Shown: in pieces, positions 17,659-27,394 of the stretch | Numbering within the stretch: the first letter of the stretch is position 1 | Layout of the letters: every line of letters starts with the position of its first letter | NCBI RefSeq assembly: GCF_014694385.1 | Contig: NZ_JAAOCA010000027.1 | Coordinates: 1 to 64,000 of the forward strand | DNA: 64,000 nucleotides | From: Pseudomonas typographi | GTDB lineage: Bacteria > Pseudomonadota > Gammaproteobacteria > Pseudomonadales > Pseudomonadaceae | Reading direction: 5' to 3' | The notes under the pieces: model-generated | Told to the model about the DNA's origin: nothing | The model's input: only the letters and a program-made list of their open reading frames with translations | The model's database searches: none | Made by a program: the position numbers and the translations under genes

Positions 17659-18696
17659 CTATTGCGTAGGAAGCGGCCAACGTTGCCCCGCCATGAGCAG
17701 CGCCAGGCGCGATAACCCCACCCACACCGAGCCTTGGGCCTGGCCTTTGATCTGCGCGTCGAGGTGTTGGGCGTCTTGTAACAATTGGTTCCAGCGGCCC
17801 GAAGAGAGCCGCTGTAAGGCTTTGCTTACCAGCGGCCGGCGTTTGTCCCAAATGGGCGGCCGGGCACTGCTGAAGGCTTTATCCAGCGGCACGCCCTGGC
17901 TGAACTGCTGCGACAGGTTGGCCAGGCTGCGCAGCTCCCGCGCCAGCGCCCAGAGGATCACCGGCGGTTCTACCCCTTCGCCGCGCAGGCCCTCCAGGAT
18001 GCGCAGTGCATGGCTGGCGTCACCCTGCAGGACGGCGTCGACCAAGCCGAAGACGTCGAAGCGCGCACTGTCGGCCACGGCCGCCTGTACCGTTTCGAGC
18101 GTGACCTGGTTGCCGTCGGCGAGCAGCTTGAGTTTTTCGATTTCCTGGGCGGCCGCCAGCAGGTTGCCTTCTACCCGGGCAGCGATCAGCTCCACGGCGT
18201 CGGGCTGAGCAGCCAGGCCCGCCTGGGCCAGGCGCTGGCGGATCCATTGGGGCAACTGAGCGGCGTCCACTGGCCAGATCTGCACGAACTGGGTACTGGT
18301 GCCGTTGACCAGGGCCGCGCCCCACTTGCTTTTCTGCTGGTTGCCGTCGAGCTTGGGCAGGCTCACCAGCAGCAACGTGTCTTCAGCGGGGCGGTTGCAG
18401 TATTCGATCAGGGCGGCTGCGCCTTTGTCGCCGGGCTTGCCCGATGGCAGGCGTAATTCCAGTAGGCGCCGTTCGGCGAACAGCGACAGGCTGGCGCTCG
18501 CCTGCAGCAGGCTGCCCCAATCGAAGTTGGCGTCGGCCGCGAACACCTGGCGTTCGTCGAAACCTTGCTGCCGGGCGGCTGCGCGAATGGCATCCAGCGC
18601 CTCCTGGCACAGCAAGGGCTCGTCGCCACTGACGATGTACACCGGGGCGAGGGGGCCTTGCAGGTGCTTGCCCAGTTGGGCGGGGGCGAGCTTCAT
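17659..18696 (-). CDS. holA: DNA polymerase III delta subunit
   Basis: A 345-residue clamp-loader subunit that opens the beta clamp. The N-terminus MKLAPAQLGKHL and the YIVSGDEPLLCQEALD stretch are characteristic of proteobacterial HolA, as is the AAA+-like fold without Walker motifs. Length is typical (about 343). It follows lptE by 45 bases in the standard leuS-lptE-holA order. Confidence 0.95.
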   Translation of the reverse strand: MKLAPAQLGKHLQGPLAPVYIVSGDEPLLCQEALDAIRAAARQQGFDERQVFAADANFDWGSLLQASASLSLFAERRLLELRLPSGKPGDKGAAALIEYCNRPAEDTLLLVSLPKLDGNQQKSKWGAALVNGTSTQFVQIWPVDAAQLPQWIRQRLAQAGLAAQPDAVELIAARVEGNLLAAAQEIEKLKLLADGNQVTLETVQAAVADSARFDVFGLVDAVLQGDASHALRILEGLRGEGVEPPVILWALARELRSLANLSQQFSQGVPLDKAFSSARPPIWDKRRPLVSKALQRLSSGRWNQLLQDAQHLDAQIKGQAQGSVWVGLSRLALLMAGQRWPLPTQ

Positions 18697-18741
18697 AGGG
18701 CCTCTGCTAAGCAGCCCCGCCGAGGCGGGCGCGGCGCACCG

Positions 18742-19350
18742 TCATTGTGCCGGGGGCAACTGCAGCGGCGATTGCTGCGGGGTCGCATCCTGGATGCGCT
18801 GGGCTTCGGCGGCGGCATCGGCCTCGGCCTGGGCACGTGCGTCGGCCTTGGCCTGCAGGGTGTCGAGCTGCTCCGGGGTCAGTTGCGCCAGGCGCAGCAT
18901 GATGCGCTGCTCCAGGTCGCGGCGCATTTCACGGCGGGCCTGTTTGGCCTCTTCGTCGGAGCCGGTCAGGTTGCTGGTGTCTTGCACGTAGACCTTCTGC
19001 ACTTCCATTTTGTCGCTGATCAGTTCGCGTTGGTGGCGGCCGATGATCTGGTAGTTAACGCCGGAAGTCAGTTCGATCTCGCTAGAGCGGGCCGAGCCGT
19101 TGTAGCTGGCGCTGCGCTGGGTTTCATATTCCTGGGCGAGCACCAGCTTGTACGGCGCGCCGCCCACGATGCGCACGCCGCTACGCTCGAGGTTGGCACG
19201 CAGCTCGGTCACCAGTGGGCCGTAGGCGTCTCGGGCGCTGAGGTCCATTTCCTTGACCATCAGGCTGTTGCTTTCGGTGCCCCGCAGTTGGAAACCGCAG
19301 GCGCCGAGCAGCGAGGCCAGGCCAACGACCAGCAGGTTGCGTTTGATCAT
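18742..19350 (-). CDS. lptE: LPS-assembly lipoprotein LptE
   Basis: A 202-residue outer-membrane lipoprotein that plugs the LptD barrel for lipopolysaccharide insertion. The signal peptide ends in the lipobox LGAC, followed by GFQLRGT, the standard LptE start of the mature chain. The last 60 residues are Ala/Gln-rich and predicted helical or disordered. It lies between leuS and holA as in most gammaproteobacteria. Confidence 0.93.
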   Translation of the reverse strand: MIKRNLLVVGLASLLGACGFQLRGTESNSLMVKEMDLSARDAYGPLVTELRANLERSGVRIVGGAPYKLVLAQEYETQRSASYNGSARSSEIELTSGVNYQIIGRHQRELISDKMEVQKVYVQDTSNLTGSDEEAKQARREMRRDLEQRIMLRLAQLTPEQLDTLQAKADARAQAEADAAAEAQRIQDATPQQSPLQLPPAQ

Positions 19351-19416
19351 GCTTGTTGCTCCTTCAAACCTTATAGGCCGAGGGCAGGGGGCGCCCAGCG
19401 GGGCGCCGCCTGCCGA

Positions 19417-22023
19417 TCAGTTGGCGACGATATTGACCAGCTTGCCGGGTACCACGATGACCTTGCGCAGGGTCAGGCCCTCGGTAAAGCGCAGCACGTT
19501 CTCGTTGACCCGTGCCGCCGCTTCGATTTCGTCGCGGCTGGCGCTGGCTGGCATTTCGATGTGGCCGCGCAGTTTGCCGTTGACCTGCACCACCAGGGTG
19601 AGGGTGTTTTGCACCAGGGCGCTCTCATCGACGGCCGGCCATGCCGCGTCGATGGCCGCCCCGCCATGGCCCAGGGCCTGCCACAGTTGGTGGCTGATGT
19701 GCGGGGTGATCGGTGCCAGCAGCAACGTCACCGCCTCCAGCCCCTCGTGCAGTAGCGCGCGGTCCTGCTCGCTGGCCTGGCTGGCTTTTTCCAGCACGTT
19801 CATCAGTGTCATCACCTGGGCAATCGCGGTGTTGAACTTGTGGTGTTGGCCCACGTCCTGGGTGGCCTGCTTGATCGCCAAGTGGATGGCACGGCGCACG
19901 GCTTTTTGTGCGTCGCCCAGGCCAGCCAGGCTCAGCGCACCGGGCAGGCCCTGGGCAACGTGTGCCTGGGCCAGGCGCCATACACGGCGCAGAAAGCGGC
20001 TAGCGCCCTCGACACCGGCGTCGGACCATTCCAGGCTCATGTCGGGCGGGGAGGCGAACATCATGAACAAACGGCAGGTGTCGGCACCGTATTGGTCGAT
20101 CATTGCCTGGGGGTCGACGCCGTTGTTCTTGGACTTGGACATTTTCTCGGTGCCACCGATTTCCACCGGCTTGCCATCGCTGCGCAGCGTGGCGCTGACG
20201 ACCTTGGCCTTGGCGTCACGCACCAGGTCGACGTCGGCCGGGTTGAACCAGCTCTTGCTGCCGTTGGCTTCGAGGCGGTAGTAGGTTTCGGCGACCACCA
20301 TGCCCTGGGTCAACAGGTTCTGGAACGGCTCATTGCCGCTGACCAGGCCTTCGTCGCGCATCAGCTTGTGGAAGAAGCGCGCGTACAGCAGGTGCAAAAT
20401 GGCGTGCTCGATACCACCGATGTATTGGTTCACCGGTAACCAATGGTCGGCCGCGGCGGGGTCTACCATGCCTTGGTCGTAGTGGGGCGAGGTGTAGCGG
20501 GCGAAGTACCAGCTGGACTCGACGAAGGTGTCCATGGTGTCGGTTTCACGCTTGGCCGGGGCGCCGCACCGGGGGCACTGGCATTCGTAGAACTCGGGCA
20601 GGCGTGCCAGTGGCGAACCGGCGCCATCGGGCACGATGTTCTCGGGCAGCACCACCGGCAGTTGCTGTTCAGGCACGGGTACGTCGCCGCAGCTGTCGCA
20701 GTGAACGATCGGGATCGGACAACCCCAATAGCGCTGGCGGCTGATGCCCCAATCGCGCAGGCGAAACTGGGTACGCGACTGGCCAAGGCCTTTCTCGATC
20801 AGGGCCGCCTCGATCGCGTCGAAGGCGCCTTCGAAATCCAAGCCATCGAACCTGCCGGAGTTGATCAACTGGCCATGCTCGGCGTAAGCCGGCTGCCAGG
20901 GCGCCGGGGTGTGGTCGCCGGCGCTGGTGCGCACCACGGCCTTGATCGGCAAGTCGTATTGGCTGGCGAATTCGAAATCACGTTCGTCATGGGCCGGCAC
21001 GGCCATGACCGCACCGTCGCCGTAGTGCATCAGTACGTAGTTGGCGACCCATACCGGGAGCTTTTCGCCGGTCAGCGGGTGCTCAACCCACAGCGGTGTG
21101 GCCCGGCCCTTTTTTTCTTGGGTAGCGACGTCTGCCTCGGCGACGCTACCGGCCTTGCATTCGTCGATGAAGGCCTGCAGTGACGGGTCACGCTGCGCCG
21201 CCAGCGCCGCCAGTGGGTGTTCGGCGGCCACGGCCACATAAGTGGCGCCCATCAGGGTGTCGGGGCGTGTAGTGAACACCTTGAGCACACCCGGGCTGCC
21301 GATCGAGGCCTGGTCGTACGGAAAGCGCACTTCCATGCCGCGCGATTTGCCGATCCAGTTGCGTTGCATGGTCTTGACTTGCTCGGGCCAGCCCGGCAAC
21401 TCGTCGAGGCTTTGCAGCAGTTCTTCGGCGTAATCGGTGATGCGGAAGTAGTACATCGGGATTTCGCGCTTTTCGACCAGCGCGCCAGAGCGCCAGCCGC
21501 GACCGTCGATCACCTGTTCGTTGGCCAGCACCGTTTGGTCGACCGGGTCCCAGTTCACGGTGCCGTTCTTACGGTAGATCACCCCTTTTTCGAACAGGCG
21601 GGTGAACAGCCATTGTTCCCAGCGGTAGTAATCGGGCTTGCAGGTGGTGACTTCGCGCGACCAGTCGATCGCCAGGCCCAGGCTCTTGAGCTGGGCCTTC
21701 ATGTATTCGATGTTCTCGTAGGTCCACTTCGCCGGCGCCACGTTGTTTTTCATCGCGGCGTTTTCCGCCGGCATGCCGAAGGCGTCCCAACCCATTGGCT
21801 GCAACACGTTACGCCCGCGCATGCGCTGGTAGCGGGCGATCACATCACCGATGGTGTAGTTGCGCACATGGCCCATGTGCAGCTTGCCGCTGGGGTAGGG
21901 GAACATCGATAGGCAATAGTACGTCGGCTTGCCGGCTTGTTCAGTGACTTCAAAGGACTTTTGCTCATCCCAGAAGCGTTGGGCGGCGGCTTCGATCTCG
22001 CGGGGCTGGTAGTTTTCGTGCAT
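19417..22023 (-). CDS. leuS: Leucyl-tRNA synthetase
   Basis: An 868-residue class I synthetase. It has the HIGH-type motif in PYPSGKLHMGHVRNY near residue 42, an editing domain with the threonine-rich TTRPDTLMGATY stretch, a zinc-knuckle-like CQCPRCG region and the KMSKS motif in TEKMSKSKNNGVDP. The start at 22023 (MHENYQPREIE) is the usual one; an in-frame extension to 22104 is not conserved in type. First gene of the leuS-lptE-holA run. Confidence 0.97.
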   Translation of the reverse strand: MHENYQPREIEAAAQRFWDEQKSFEVTEQAGKPTYYCLSMFPYPSGKLHMGHVRNYTIGDVIARYQRMRGRNVLQPMGWDAFGMPAENAAMKNNVAPAKWTYENIEYMKAQLKSLGLAIDWSREVTTCKPDYYRWEQWLFTRLFEKGVIYRKNGTVNWDPVDQTVLANEQVIDGRGWRSGALVEKREIPMYYFRITDYAEELLQSLDELPGWPEQVKTMQRNWIGKSRGMEVRFPYDQASIGSPGVLKVFTTRPDTLMGATYVAVAAEHPLAALAAQRDPSLQAFIDECKAGSVAEADVATQEKKGRATPLWVEHPLTGEKLPVWVANYVLMHYGDGAVMAVPAHDERDFEFASQYDLPIKAVVRTSAGDHTPAPWQPAYAEHGQLINSGRFDGLDFEGAFDAIEAALIEKGLGQSRTQFRLRDWGISRQRYWGCPIPIVHCDSCGDVPVPEQQLPVVLPENIVPDGAGSPLARLPEFYECQCPRCGAPAKRETDTMDTFVESSWYFARYTSPHYDQGMVDPAAADHWLPVNQYIGGIEHAILHLLYARFFHKLMRDEGLVSGNEPFQNLLTQGMVVAETYYRLEANGSKSWFNPADVDLVRDAKAKVVSATLRSDGKPVEIGGTEKMSKSKNNGVDPQAMIDQYGADTCRLFMMFASPPDMSLEWSDAGVEGASRFLRRVWRLAQAHVAQGLPGALSLAGLGDAQKAVRRAIHLAIKQATQDVGQHHKFNTAIAQVMTLMNVLEKASQASEQDRALLHEGLEAVTLLLAPITPHISHQLWQALGHGGAAIDAAWPAVDESALVQNTLTLVVQVNGKLRGHIEMPASASRDEIEAAARVNENVLRFTEGLTLRKVIVVPGKLVNIVAN

Positions 22024-22236
22024 GGCTACTTTGTGCTTGGAAAAGGTGGCACGTCGCCCTGGGGCTGCGGGCGCGCGGCGGCCGGTCATCAAACGCCGTA
22101 GCATACATGACCCCCTGCCACCGAGGGAAACCCTTAATGGCGCGGCCCCTCCGTTGGTCGCGGCGCGCGGCCGGTTAGCCAGCGGGCGCTAAGCTGATGA
22201 CTGGGGAGTCACGCTTGTCAGCAACGAGGTGAGTGA

Positions 22237-22557
22237 ATGGTAAAAACGCAACCCATTGCCGTTGAACCTGCGCTTCGCGAGCGCTTGCTCGATCGCCTGG
22301 GGCTTGCCCTGGACGTGGCCAGAACCGCGCGCCGCTTAAGGAATGAAACGCCTGCCGAGCTCGAATTGCGCGGGTTGTCCCACGCCGAATTCGAATGGAT
22401 CCATGCCTACCTGCGCGCCCATGGCACACGTGCCGGGCATGCTGAGCCCGTCTACCGGTTCACGGTCGAGAGTCGCCGTGACAATGTCGTGTGCTTGGGC
22501 ACGAGGTCACGCGACAGCGCCACCCTTTCTAACCGGGCCACCTTCGCCAATAAATAG
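22237..22557 (+). CDS. Small conserved protein of unknown function
   Basis: A 106-residue soluble, charged protein divergent from leuS. A GAGGTGA ribosome site stands just before ATG 22237. No known domain is recognised; helices are predicted over most of the first 75 residues and there is no signal peptide or membrane segment. An uncharacterised gene in this position next to leuS is also found in other Pseudomonas, which suggests it is real. A hairpin with no T-run follows at 22568-22586. Confidence 0.65.
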   Translation: MVKTQPIAVEPALRERLLDRLGLALDVARTARRLRNETPAELELRGLSHAEFEWIHAYLRAHGTRAGHAEPVYRFTVESRRDNVVCLGTRSRDSATLSNRATFANK

Positions 22558-22632
22558 GCCCTTTTGCTGGCGGGCATTGCCCGCCACCCTCTCTAACCGT
22601 TAGCCTGCGGCCCTCTTACAGGGAGGCGCCGA

Positions 22633-23394
22633 ATGCTTCTGCGCTACGTGATCAAACAACTGTTGATGCCACCCGGCGGCCTTTTGCTGCTGTTGCTGCT
22701 CGCCTGGTGTTGGCGCCGGCGGTGGCCGCGCCTGGCCCTGGGCTGTTTGGCCGTGGGGTTGTTGGGGCTATGGGGCTTAAGCTTGCCCGTGGTGGTGCAG
22801 CATGCGGCCCAAGCGCTTGAAACCGAGCCGGCCTTGTTGCCGCAGGCTTGGCCGGGCCTGAAAGATCGTGCCCAGGCCATTGTGGTACTCGGCGCCGGGC
22901 GTGAACGTGGCGACCCGGCCTTCGGCGGCGAGGACCAGGCCACCGGGGTCGCGCTGCAGCGTATGCGCTACGCTGCGCGCCTGGCCCGTGCGTCCGGGTT
23001 GCCACTATTGACCAGCGGCGGCCTGCATTATGGCTCGCCGCCCAGCGAAGCGTGGATCATGGCGCGCTCGCTGCAGGAAGACTTCAACCTGGCCGTGCGT
23101 TGGCAAGAAGGTGAAAGCCGCACTACGTGGGAAAACGCCGTGTATTCAGCCCGCCTGCTCAAGGCCGAGGGCATCACCCGGGTGGTGGTGGTGACGCAGG
23201 CCTGGCACATGCCCAGGGCCCGTTGGTGCTTCGAACAAGCCGGCCTTGAGGTGGTCAGTGCCCCGATGGGGTTTCTCGGCGTCGACAACGCCCGCCCATT
23301 AGGTGGCTGGTTGCCAGAGGGCAAAGCCCTGTGGCAGAACGGCCAGTTGCTCAATGAGATGATCGGCGCAGTTGGGTACCGGGTTTTTTACTGA
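22633..23394 (+). CDS. YdcF-family (DUF218) membrane-anchored protein
   Basis: A 253-residue protein with two N-terminal membrane helices (about residues 10-30 and 36-58) followed by a DUF218 domain: AIVVLGAGRERGD, LLTSGG, the ESRTTWENA motif and VVVTQAWHMPRA. The family includes E. coli YdcF and the ElyC/SanA envelope proteins; binding of a nucleotide or polyprenyl-linked ligand has been proposed but the reaction here is not known. GGGAGG ribosome site. Convergent with lnt. Confidence 0.85.
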   Translation: MLLRYVIKQLLMPPGGLLLLLLLAWCWRRRWPRLALGCLAVGLLGLWGLSLPVVVQHAAQALETEPALLPQAWPGLKDRAQAIVVLGAGRERGDPAFGGEDQATGVALQRMRYAARLARASGLPLLTSGGLHYGSPPSEAWIMARSLQEDFNLAVRWQEGESRTTWENAVYSARLLKAEGITRVVVVTQAWHMPRARWCFEQAGLEVVSAPMGFLGVDNARPLGGWLPEGKALWQNGQLLNEMIGAVGYRVFY

Positions 23395-23403
23395 GGCACC
23401 AGG

Positions 23404-24936
23404 CTAGCTGCGAGCCGGTCCAGCGGCCTTCGCTTTGCGTGCGGCCAGCAGCGCCCAGCCCAGCAACAGGGCACTGAGGATCATCAATGGCCAAGAGTGC
23501 CAACGCAGGTACGGGGTAAGCCCCTGCATGGGGATGACTTCGCCGTACAGCACCGCCTGTTCGAATTGCGGGACGCTGGCGGTGATCTGGCCGAAGGGGT
23601 CTACCAACACGGTCACGCCGTTGTTGGTGGCGCGGATCATCCAGCGGCCAGCCTCGAGTGCGCGCATCTGCGCCATTTGCAAATGTTGCAAGGGGCCGAT
23701 CGAGGTGCCGAACCAGGTGTCGTTGCTGATGGTGAGCAACAGGTTGCTGCCGGCGGCCATGCCCGCGGCAAAGTCGGGGTAGACCACTTCGTAGCAGATG
23801 AAAGGGGCAATTTCATAGCCCTTGGCTTGCAATAGCGGCTGGCCCTGGGGGCCGCGGGCGAAGTCGGACATCGGCAGGTCGAAGAAGGTGATCAGCCCGC
23901 GCAGTAGGTCTTGCAGCGGCACATATTCGCCGAAGGGCACCAGGCGTTGTTTCAAATAGGTGCCGGCACCTTCGCCGACGACGGTAATGCCATTGAAGTA
24001 GCGCGGTTCGTCGTGAACCTGCTGGCGAATCGGCACGCCAGTGATCAGCGCGGCGTGGCGGTCGGCCGCTAGGCTGCCGAGCATATCCAGGTAGCCTTGG
24101 GCATTGTCGCGCAGCACCGGCACGGCGGTTTCCGGCCAGATGATCAAGTCGGTACGGCGTGCCGCCAGAGTCATGTCACGGTACAAATGCAACTGCGCGG
24201 TCACGTGCGCGGGGTCCCACTTCACGCTTTGGGCCACGTTGCCTTGTACGGCGGCCACTGATAACGGTGCCCCGGCCGGTTTTGTCCAAGCGTGGTGTTT
24301 GAGCGCAATGCCGAGCGCCCAGGGGGCAGCCAGCAGCACCAGGCCGGCGAGCAGCACGGGTTTACGCGCGCGCAGGCGGTACAGGTTGCACAGCAAGGCG
24401 GCCGTCAGGGCCAGGCAAAAGCTGATCAGCCACACGCCCCCCACTGGCGCCAGCCCCGCCAACGGGCCCCCCAGTTGGCTGTAGCCGCTGTACATCCAGG
24501 GGAAGCCGGTCAGGAACCACCCGCGGAAGATTTCCTGGGTGAACCACAGCGCCGCGAAGGCTAAGGCATCGGCCAGTGGCGCCTCGTTGCGGCGCAGCCA
24601 GCGCGCCCATAGCCAGGCTGGCAGGGCAAAGAACCACGCCACGCAGGCGACGAAGGCCAGCATCAGGAACCCGGCCAAGGCCACCGAGGCTTCGCCATAG
24701 GTGTGGATGCTGATGTAGATCCAACTGGTGCCGGCGCCATAAACGCCCACGCCATAGCACCAGCCACGGGCCAGGGCCTGGCGCGGGCTGAGCTGGCGCA
24801 GGCCCTGGTAGGCCAGCACCAGCGCCAGCAAGGCCAATGGCCAGATGTCGAACGGCGCCAGCGCCAGGGTGGTGAGGGCGCCGGCTGCCACGGCCAGCAG
24901 GTGACCGGGCCAGCCGGGGCGGGTGATCCAGCGCAT
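23404..24936 (-). CDS. lnt: Apolipoprotein N-acyltransferase
   Basis: A 510-residue inner-membrane enzyme that adds the third acyl chain to outer-membrane lipoproteins. About six N-terminal membrane helices are followed by a nitrilase-type domain with the catalytic triad: Glu in WPETAVPVL, Lys in LKQRLVPFGEY and Cys in PFICYEVVYPD. A C-terminal helix re-anchors it. It lies 15 bases after the corC stop, the usual corC-lnt pairing. Confidence 0.96.
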   Translation of the reverse strand: MRWITRPGWPGHLLAVAAGALTTLALAPFDIWPLALLALVLAYQGLRQLSPRQALARGWCYGVGVYGAGTSWIYISIHTYGEASVALAGFLMLAFVACVAWFFALPAWLWARWLRRNEAPLADALAFAALWFTQEIFRGWFLTGFPWMYSGYSQLGGPLAGLAPVGGVWLISFCLALTAALLCNLYRLRARKPVLLAGLVLLAAPWALGIALKHHAWTKPAGAPLSVAAVQGNVAQSVKWDPAHVTAQLHLYRDMTLAARRTDLIIWPETAVPVLRDNAQGYLDMLGSLAADRHAALITGVPIRQQVHDEPRYFNGITVVGEGAGTYLKQRLVPFGEYVPLQDLLRGLITFFDLPMSDFARGPQGQPLLQAKGYEIAPFICYEVVYPDFAAGMAAGSNLLLTISNDTWFGTSIGPLQHLQMAQMRALEAGRWMIRATNNGVTVLVDPFGQITASVPQFEQAVLYGEVIPMQGLTPYLRWHSWPLMILSALLLGWALLAARKAKAAGPARS

Positions 24937-24950
24937 GGAGTTCCTTAGCG

Positions 24951-25790
24951 TCAGCGCGTCAGCGGTGTCAGGCGCAGCAAGTGTATACGGCGGCTGTCGG
25001 CATTGAGAATGCGAAACCGGTAACGTCCGATCACGGTGGTCTCGTTGCGCTTGGGCAGGTGGCCAAAGGCGCTCATGACCAGCCCGCCGACGGTGTCGAA
25101 TTCGTCATCGGAAAACTCGCTTTCGAAGAACGTGTTGAAGTTCTCGATAGGGGTGAGCGCCTTGACCAGAAAATCACCGCTGGGCAGCGGCTTGATGTAG
25201 CTGTCTTCCTCGACGTCGTGTTCGTCCTCGATATCGCCGACGATTTGCTCGAGTACGTCTTCGATGGTGACCAGGCCCGCCACGCCACCGTATTCGTCGA
25301 TCACCACCGCCATGTGGTTGTGGTTGGCGCGAAATTCGCGCAGCAGCACGTTCAGGCGCTTGGACTCGGGCACGAAGGTGGCCGGGCGCAGCAAGTCCTT
25401 GATGTTGAAGGTATCGCCGTTTTCCTGAAGGATCAGTGGCAGAAGGTCCTTGGCCAGGAGGATGCCCAGCACGTCATCGTGGCTTTCGCCCACCACCGGG
25501 TAACGCGAATGGGCCGCGTCGATCACGGCGGGCAGGAACTCCCTGGGAGTTTGCGTGGCTTTGATGCTGATCATTTGCGAACGCGGGACCATGATGTCGC
25601 GAACTTGCAGGTCGGCGACCTGGATCGCCCCTTCGACAATAGTCAGCGCTTCGCTGTCCAGGAGCTTGTTCTGGTGCGCCTCGCGCAACAGTTCCAGCAG
25701 TTCCTGGCGGTTTTTCGGCTCATGGGCAAAAGCCTGGGTGATCTTACCCAGCCAGGACTTCTGCCCATTGCTCGATCGATCTTCGCTCAT
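24951..25790 (-). CDS. corC: CorC/HlyC-family CBS-domain protein
   Basis: A 279-residue cytoplasmic protein with two CBS domains (about residues 70-190; RDIMVPRSQMISI and VVIDEYGGVAGLVTIEDVLEQIVG) and a C-terminal CorC_HlyC domain. It lacks the CNNM transmembrane domain. In enterobacteria it is linked to Mg2+/Co2+ handling; in this ybeY-corC-lnt cluster its task is less clear. The stop of ybeY lies next to its start (5 bases). Confidence 0.93.
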   Translation of the reverse strand: MSEDRSSNGQKSWLGKITQAFAHEPKNRQELLELLREAHQNKLLDSEALTIVEGAIQVADLQVRDIMVPRSQMISIKATQTPREFLPAVIDAAHSRYPVVGESHDDVLGILLAKDLLPLILQENGDTFNIKDLLRPATFVPESKRLNVLLREFRANHNHMAVVIDEYGGVAGLVTIEDVLEQIVGDIEDEHDVEEDSYIKPLPSGDFLVKALTPIENFNTFFESEFSDDEFDTVGGLVMSAFGHLPKRNETTVIGRYRFRILNADSRRIHLLRLTPLTR

Positions 25791-25795
25791 AGCGC

Positions 25796-26290
25796 TTACT
25801 CGTGTTCCTTGGGGGCGTCGGGGTTGATAGGGTCAGTGTCGTCATCGGCATAAGGGTCGGGGTAGCCCAATTCAGCTAGCAACTCCTGTTCCAGGCTCTC
25901 CATTTCTTCGGCCTCTTCGTCTTCGATGTGGTCGAAGCCGAGCAAATGCAGGCAGCCGTGGATCACCAGGTGAGCCCAGTGCGCATCCAATGCCTTGCCT
26001 TGCTCGCCGGCTTCGCGCGCGACCACCTGGGTGCAGATCACCAGGTCGCCGAGCAAGGGGATGTCGAGCAATTCGTTTGGCACCTCGGCCGGGAACGACA
26101 ACACATTGGTGGCGTAGTCTTTATGCCGGTAGGTGTGGTTCAGGGCACGGGCTTCGGGTTCGTCTACCAAGCGGATGGTCAGCTCGGAGTCGCCTCGGCG
26201 TTGGCGCAAGGCCAGCTCGCACCAGCGCAGGAATGCCGCGTCACCGGGCGCGGGCGCAGTACTGGCCCGCTGCAGGTCCAACTCAACCAT
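25796..26290 (-). CDS. ybeY: Endoribonuclease YbeY
   Basis: A 164-residue metallo-endoribonuclease needed for 16S rRNA 3' maturation and ribosome quality control. The zinc site H-x3-H-x5-H is complete in HGCLHLLGFDH. The N-terminus at ATG 26290 (MVELDLQ) is the standard one and overlaps the end of the phoH-like gene by eight bases, so the two are likely coupled. A longer in-frame reading (to 26422) lies within the phoH gene and is not credible. Confidence 0.95.
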   Translation of the reverse strand: MVELDLQRASTAPAPGDAAFLRWCELALRQRRGDSELTIRLVDEPEARALNHTYRHKDYATNVLSFPAEVPNELLDIPLLGDLVICTQVVAREAGEQGKALDAHWAHLVIHGCLHLLGFDHIEDEEAEEMESLEQELLAELGYPDPYADDDTDPINPDAPKEHE

Positions 26291-27284
26291 CGTGGCGGTT
26301 GCCGCGCTGTTGGCTGGCGTGCAAGCCGTCGTAGCGCTCGTAGGCCTCGACGATGCGTTGCACCAGCGGGTGGCGCACCACGTCCTTGGGCTTGAAGTGG
26401 GTGAAGCTGATGCCCGGCACATCGCTGAGCACCTCCATCACATGGGCCAGGCCCGGCTGGGTGCCGCGTGGCAAGTCGACTTGGGTAATGTCGCCGGTGA
26501 TCACCGCCGTGGAGCCGAAGCCGATCCGCGTGAGGAACATCTTCATTTGCTCGGTGGTGGTGTTCTGGCTCTCATCGAGGATGATGAAGCTGTTGTTCAA
26601 CGTGCGGCCGCGCATATACGCCAGGGGGGCGATTTCGATCACCTGGCGCTCGATGAGTTTGGCCACGTGTTCGAAGCCGAGCATCTCGTAAAGGGCGTCG
26701 TAGAGCGGGCGCAGGTAGGGGTCGATTTTCTGCGCCAGGTCGCCGGGCAAAAAGCCGAGCTTTTCGCCGGCCTCTACCGCTGGGCGCACCAGCAAGATGC
26801 GCCGCACCTGCTCGCGCTCCAGTGCGTCTACCGCGCAAGCCACGGCCAGATACGTCTTGCCGGTGCCGGCCGGGCCGATACCGAAGTTGATGTCGTTGGC
26901 CAGGATCGCCTTCACGTACTTTTGCTGGTTCGCCCCGCGCGGGCGGATCATGCCCTTGCGTGTGCGCAGCGCCACCGCCACTTCTTGGGCAGCGGGGTTG
27001 TCGAGGTCTTCGACGGCCGACTCCTGCAGGAACAGGTGCACCATGTTCGGCGATAATTCGGTGGCTTTGGTTTCGCGGTACAGGCGGCGTAACAGCAACT
27101 CGGCAGAGTGGGTGTGGCCGGGTTCGCCGATGAGCTCGAATTGGTTGCCGCGGTTGCGTATCTCGATCTCGAGGCGTTGTTCGATCAGGCGAAGGTGCGC
27201 GTCGAGCTGCCCACACAGGTTGGCGAAGCGGTGCGCTTCGAAAGGTTCGAGGGTAAAACGATGGGGTTCTATGGGTGCGTTCAA
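26283..27284 (-). CDS. ybeZ: PhoH-family ATPase (YbeZ)
   Basis: A 333-residue cytoplasmic ATPase. A short KH-like N-terminal part is followed by the PhoH domain with Walker A in GPAGTGKTYLA near residue 140 and Walker B in FIILDESQNTT. It is the usual partner of YbeY and may act on RNA. It overlaps ybeY by eight bases and follows miaB by about 110 bases. Confidence 0.94.
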   Translation of the reverse strand: MNAPIEPHRFTLEPFEAHRFANLCGQLDAHLRLIEQRLEIEIRNRGNQFELIGEPGHTHSAELLLRRLYRETKATELSPNMVHLFLQESAVEDLDNPAAQEVAVALRTRKGMIRPRGANQQKYVKAILANDINFGIGPAGTGKTYLAVACAVDALEREQVRRILLVRPAVEAGEKLGFLPGDLAQKIDPYLRPLYDALYEMLGFEHVAKLIERQVIEIAPLAYMRGRTLNNSFIILDESQNTTTEQMKMFLTRIGFGSTAVITGDITQVDLPRGTQPGLAHVMEVLSDVPGISFTHFKPKDVVRHPLVQRIVEAYERYDGLHASQQRGNRHDG

Positions 27285-27394
27285 GGTCGTTTGATGGCCG
27301 CTCTACGGCAATTAGGTTGGCTGCAAGGATAACCCCGGATGCCGGTTCGTGAAAGCGCTGGCTGGCGCCTGCGCCTTCACCTCATCGGCAAGCC

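Noticed and set aside
22568..22586. GGCGGGC/GCCCGCC hairpin as a terminator
   Set aside because: The stem is strong, but no T-run follows on either strand.
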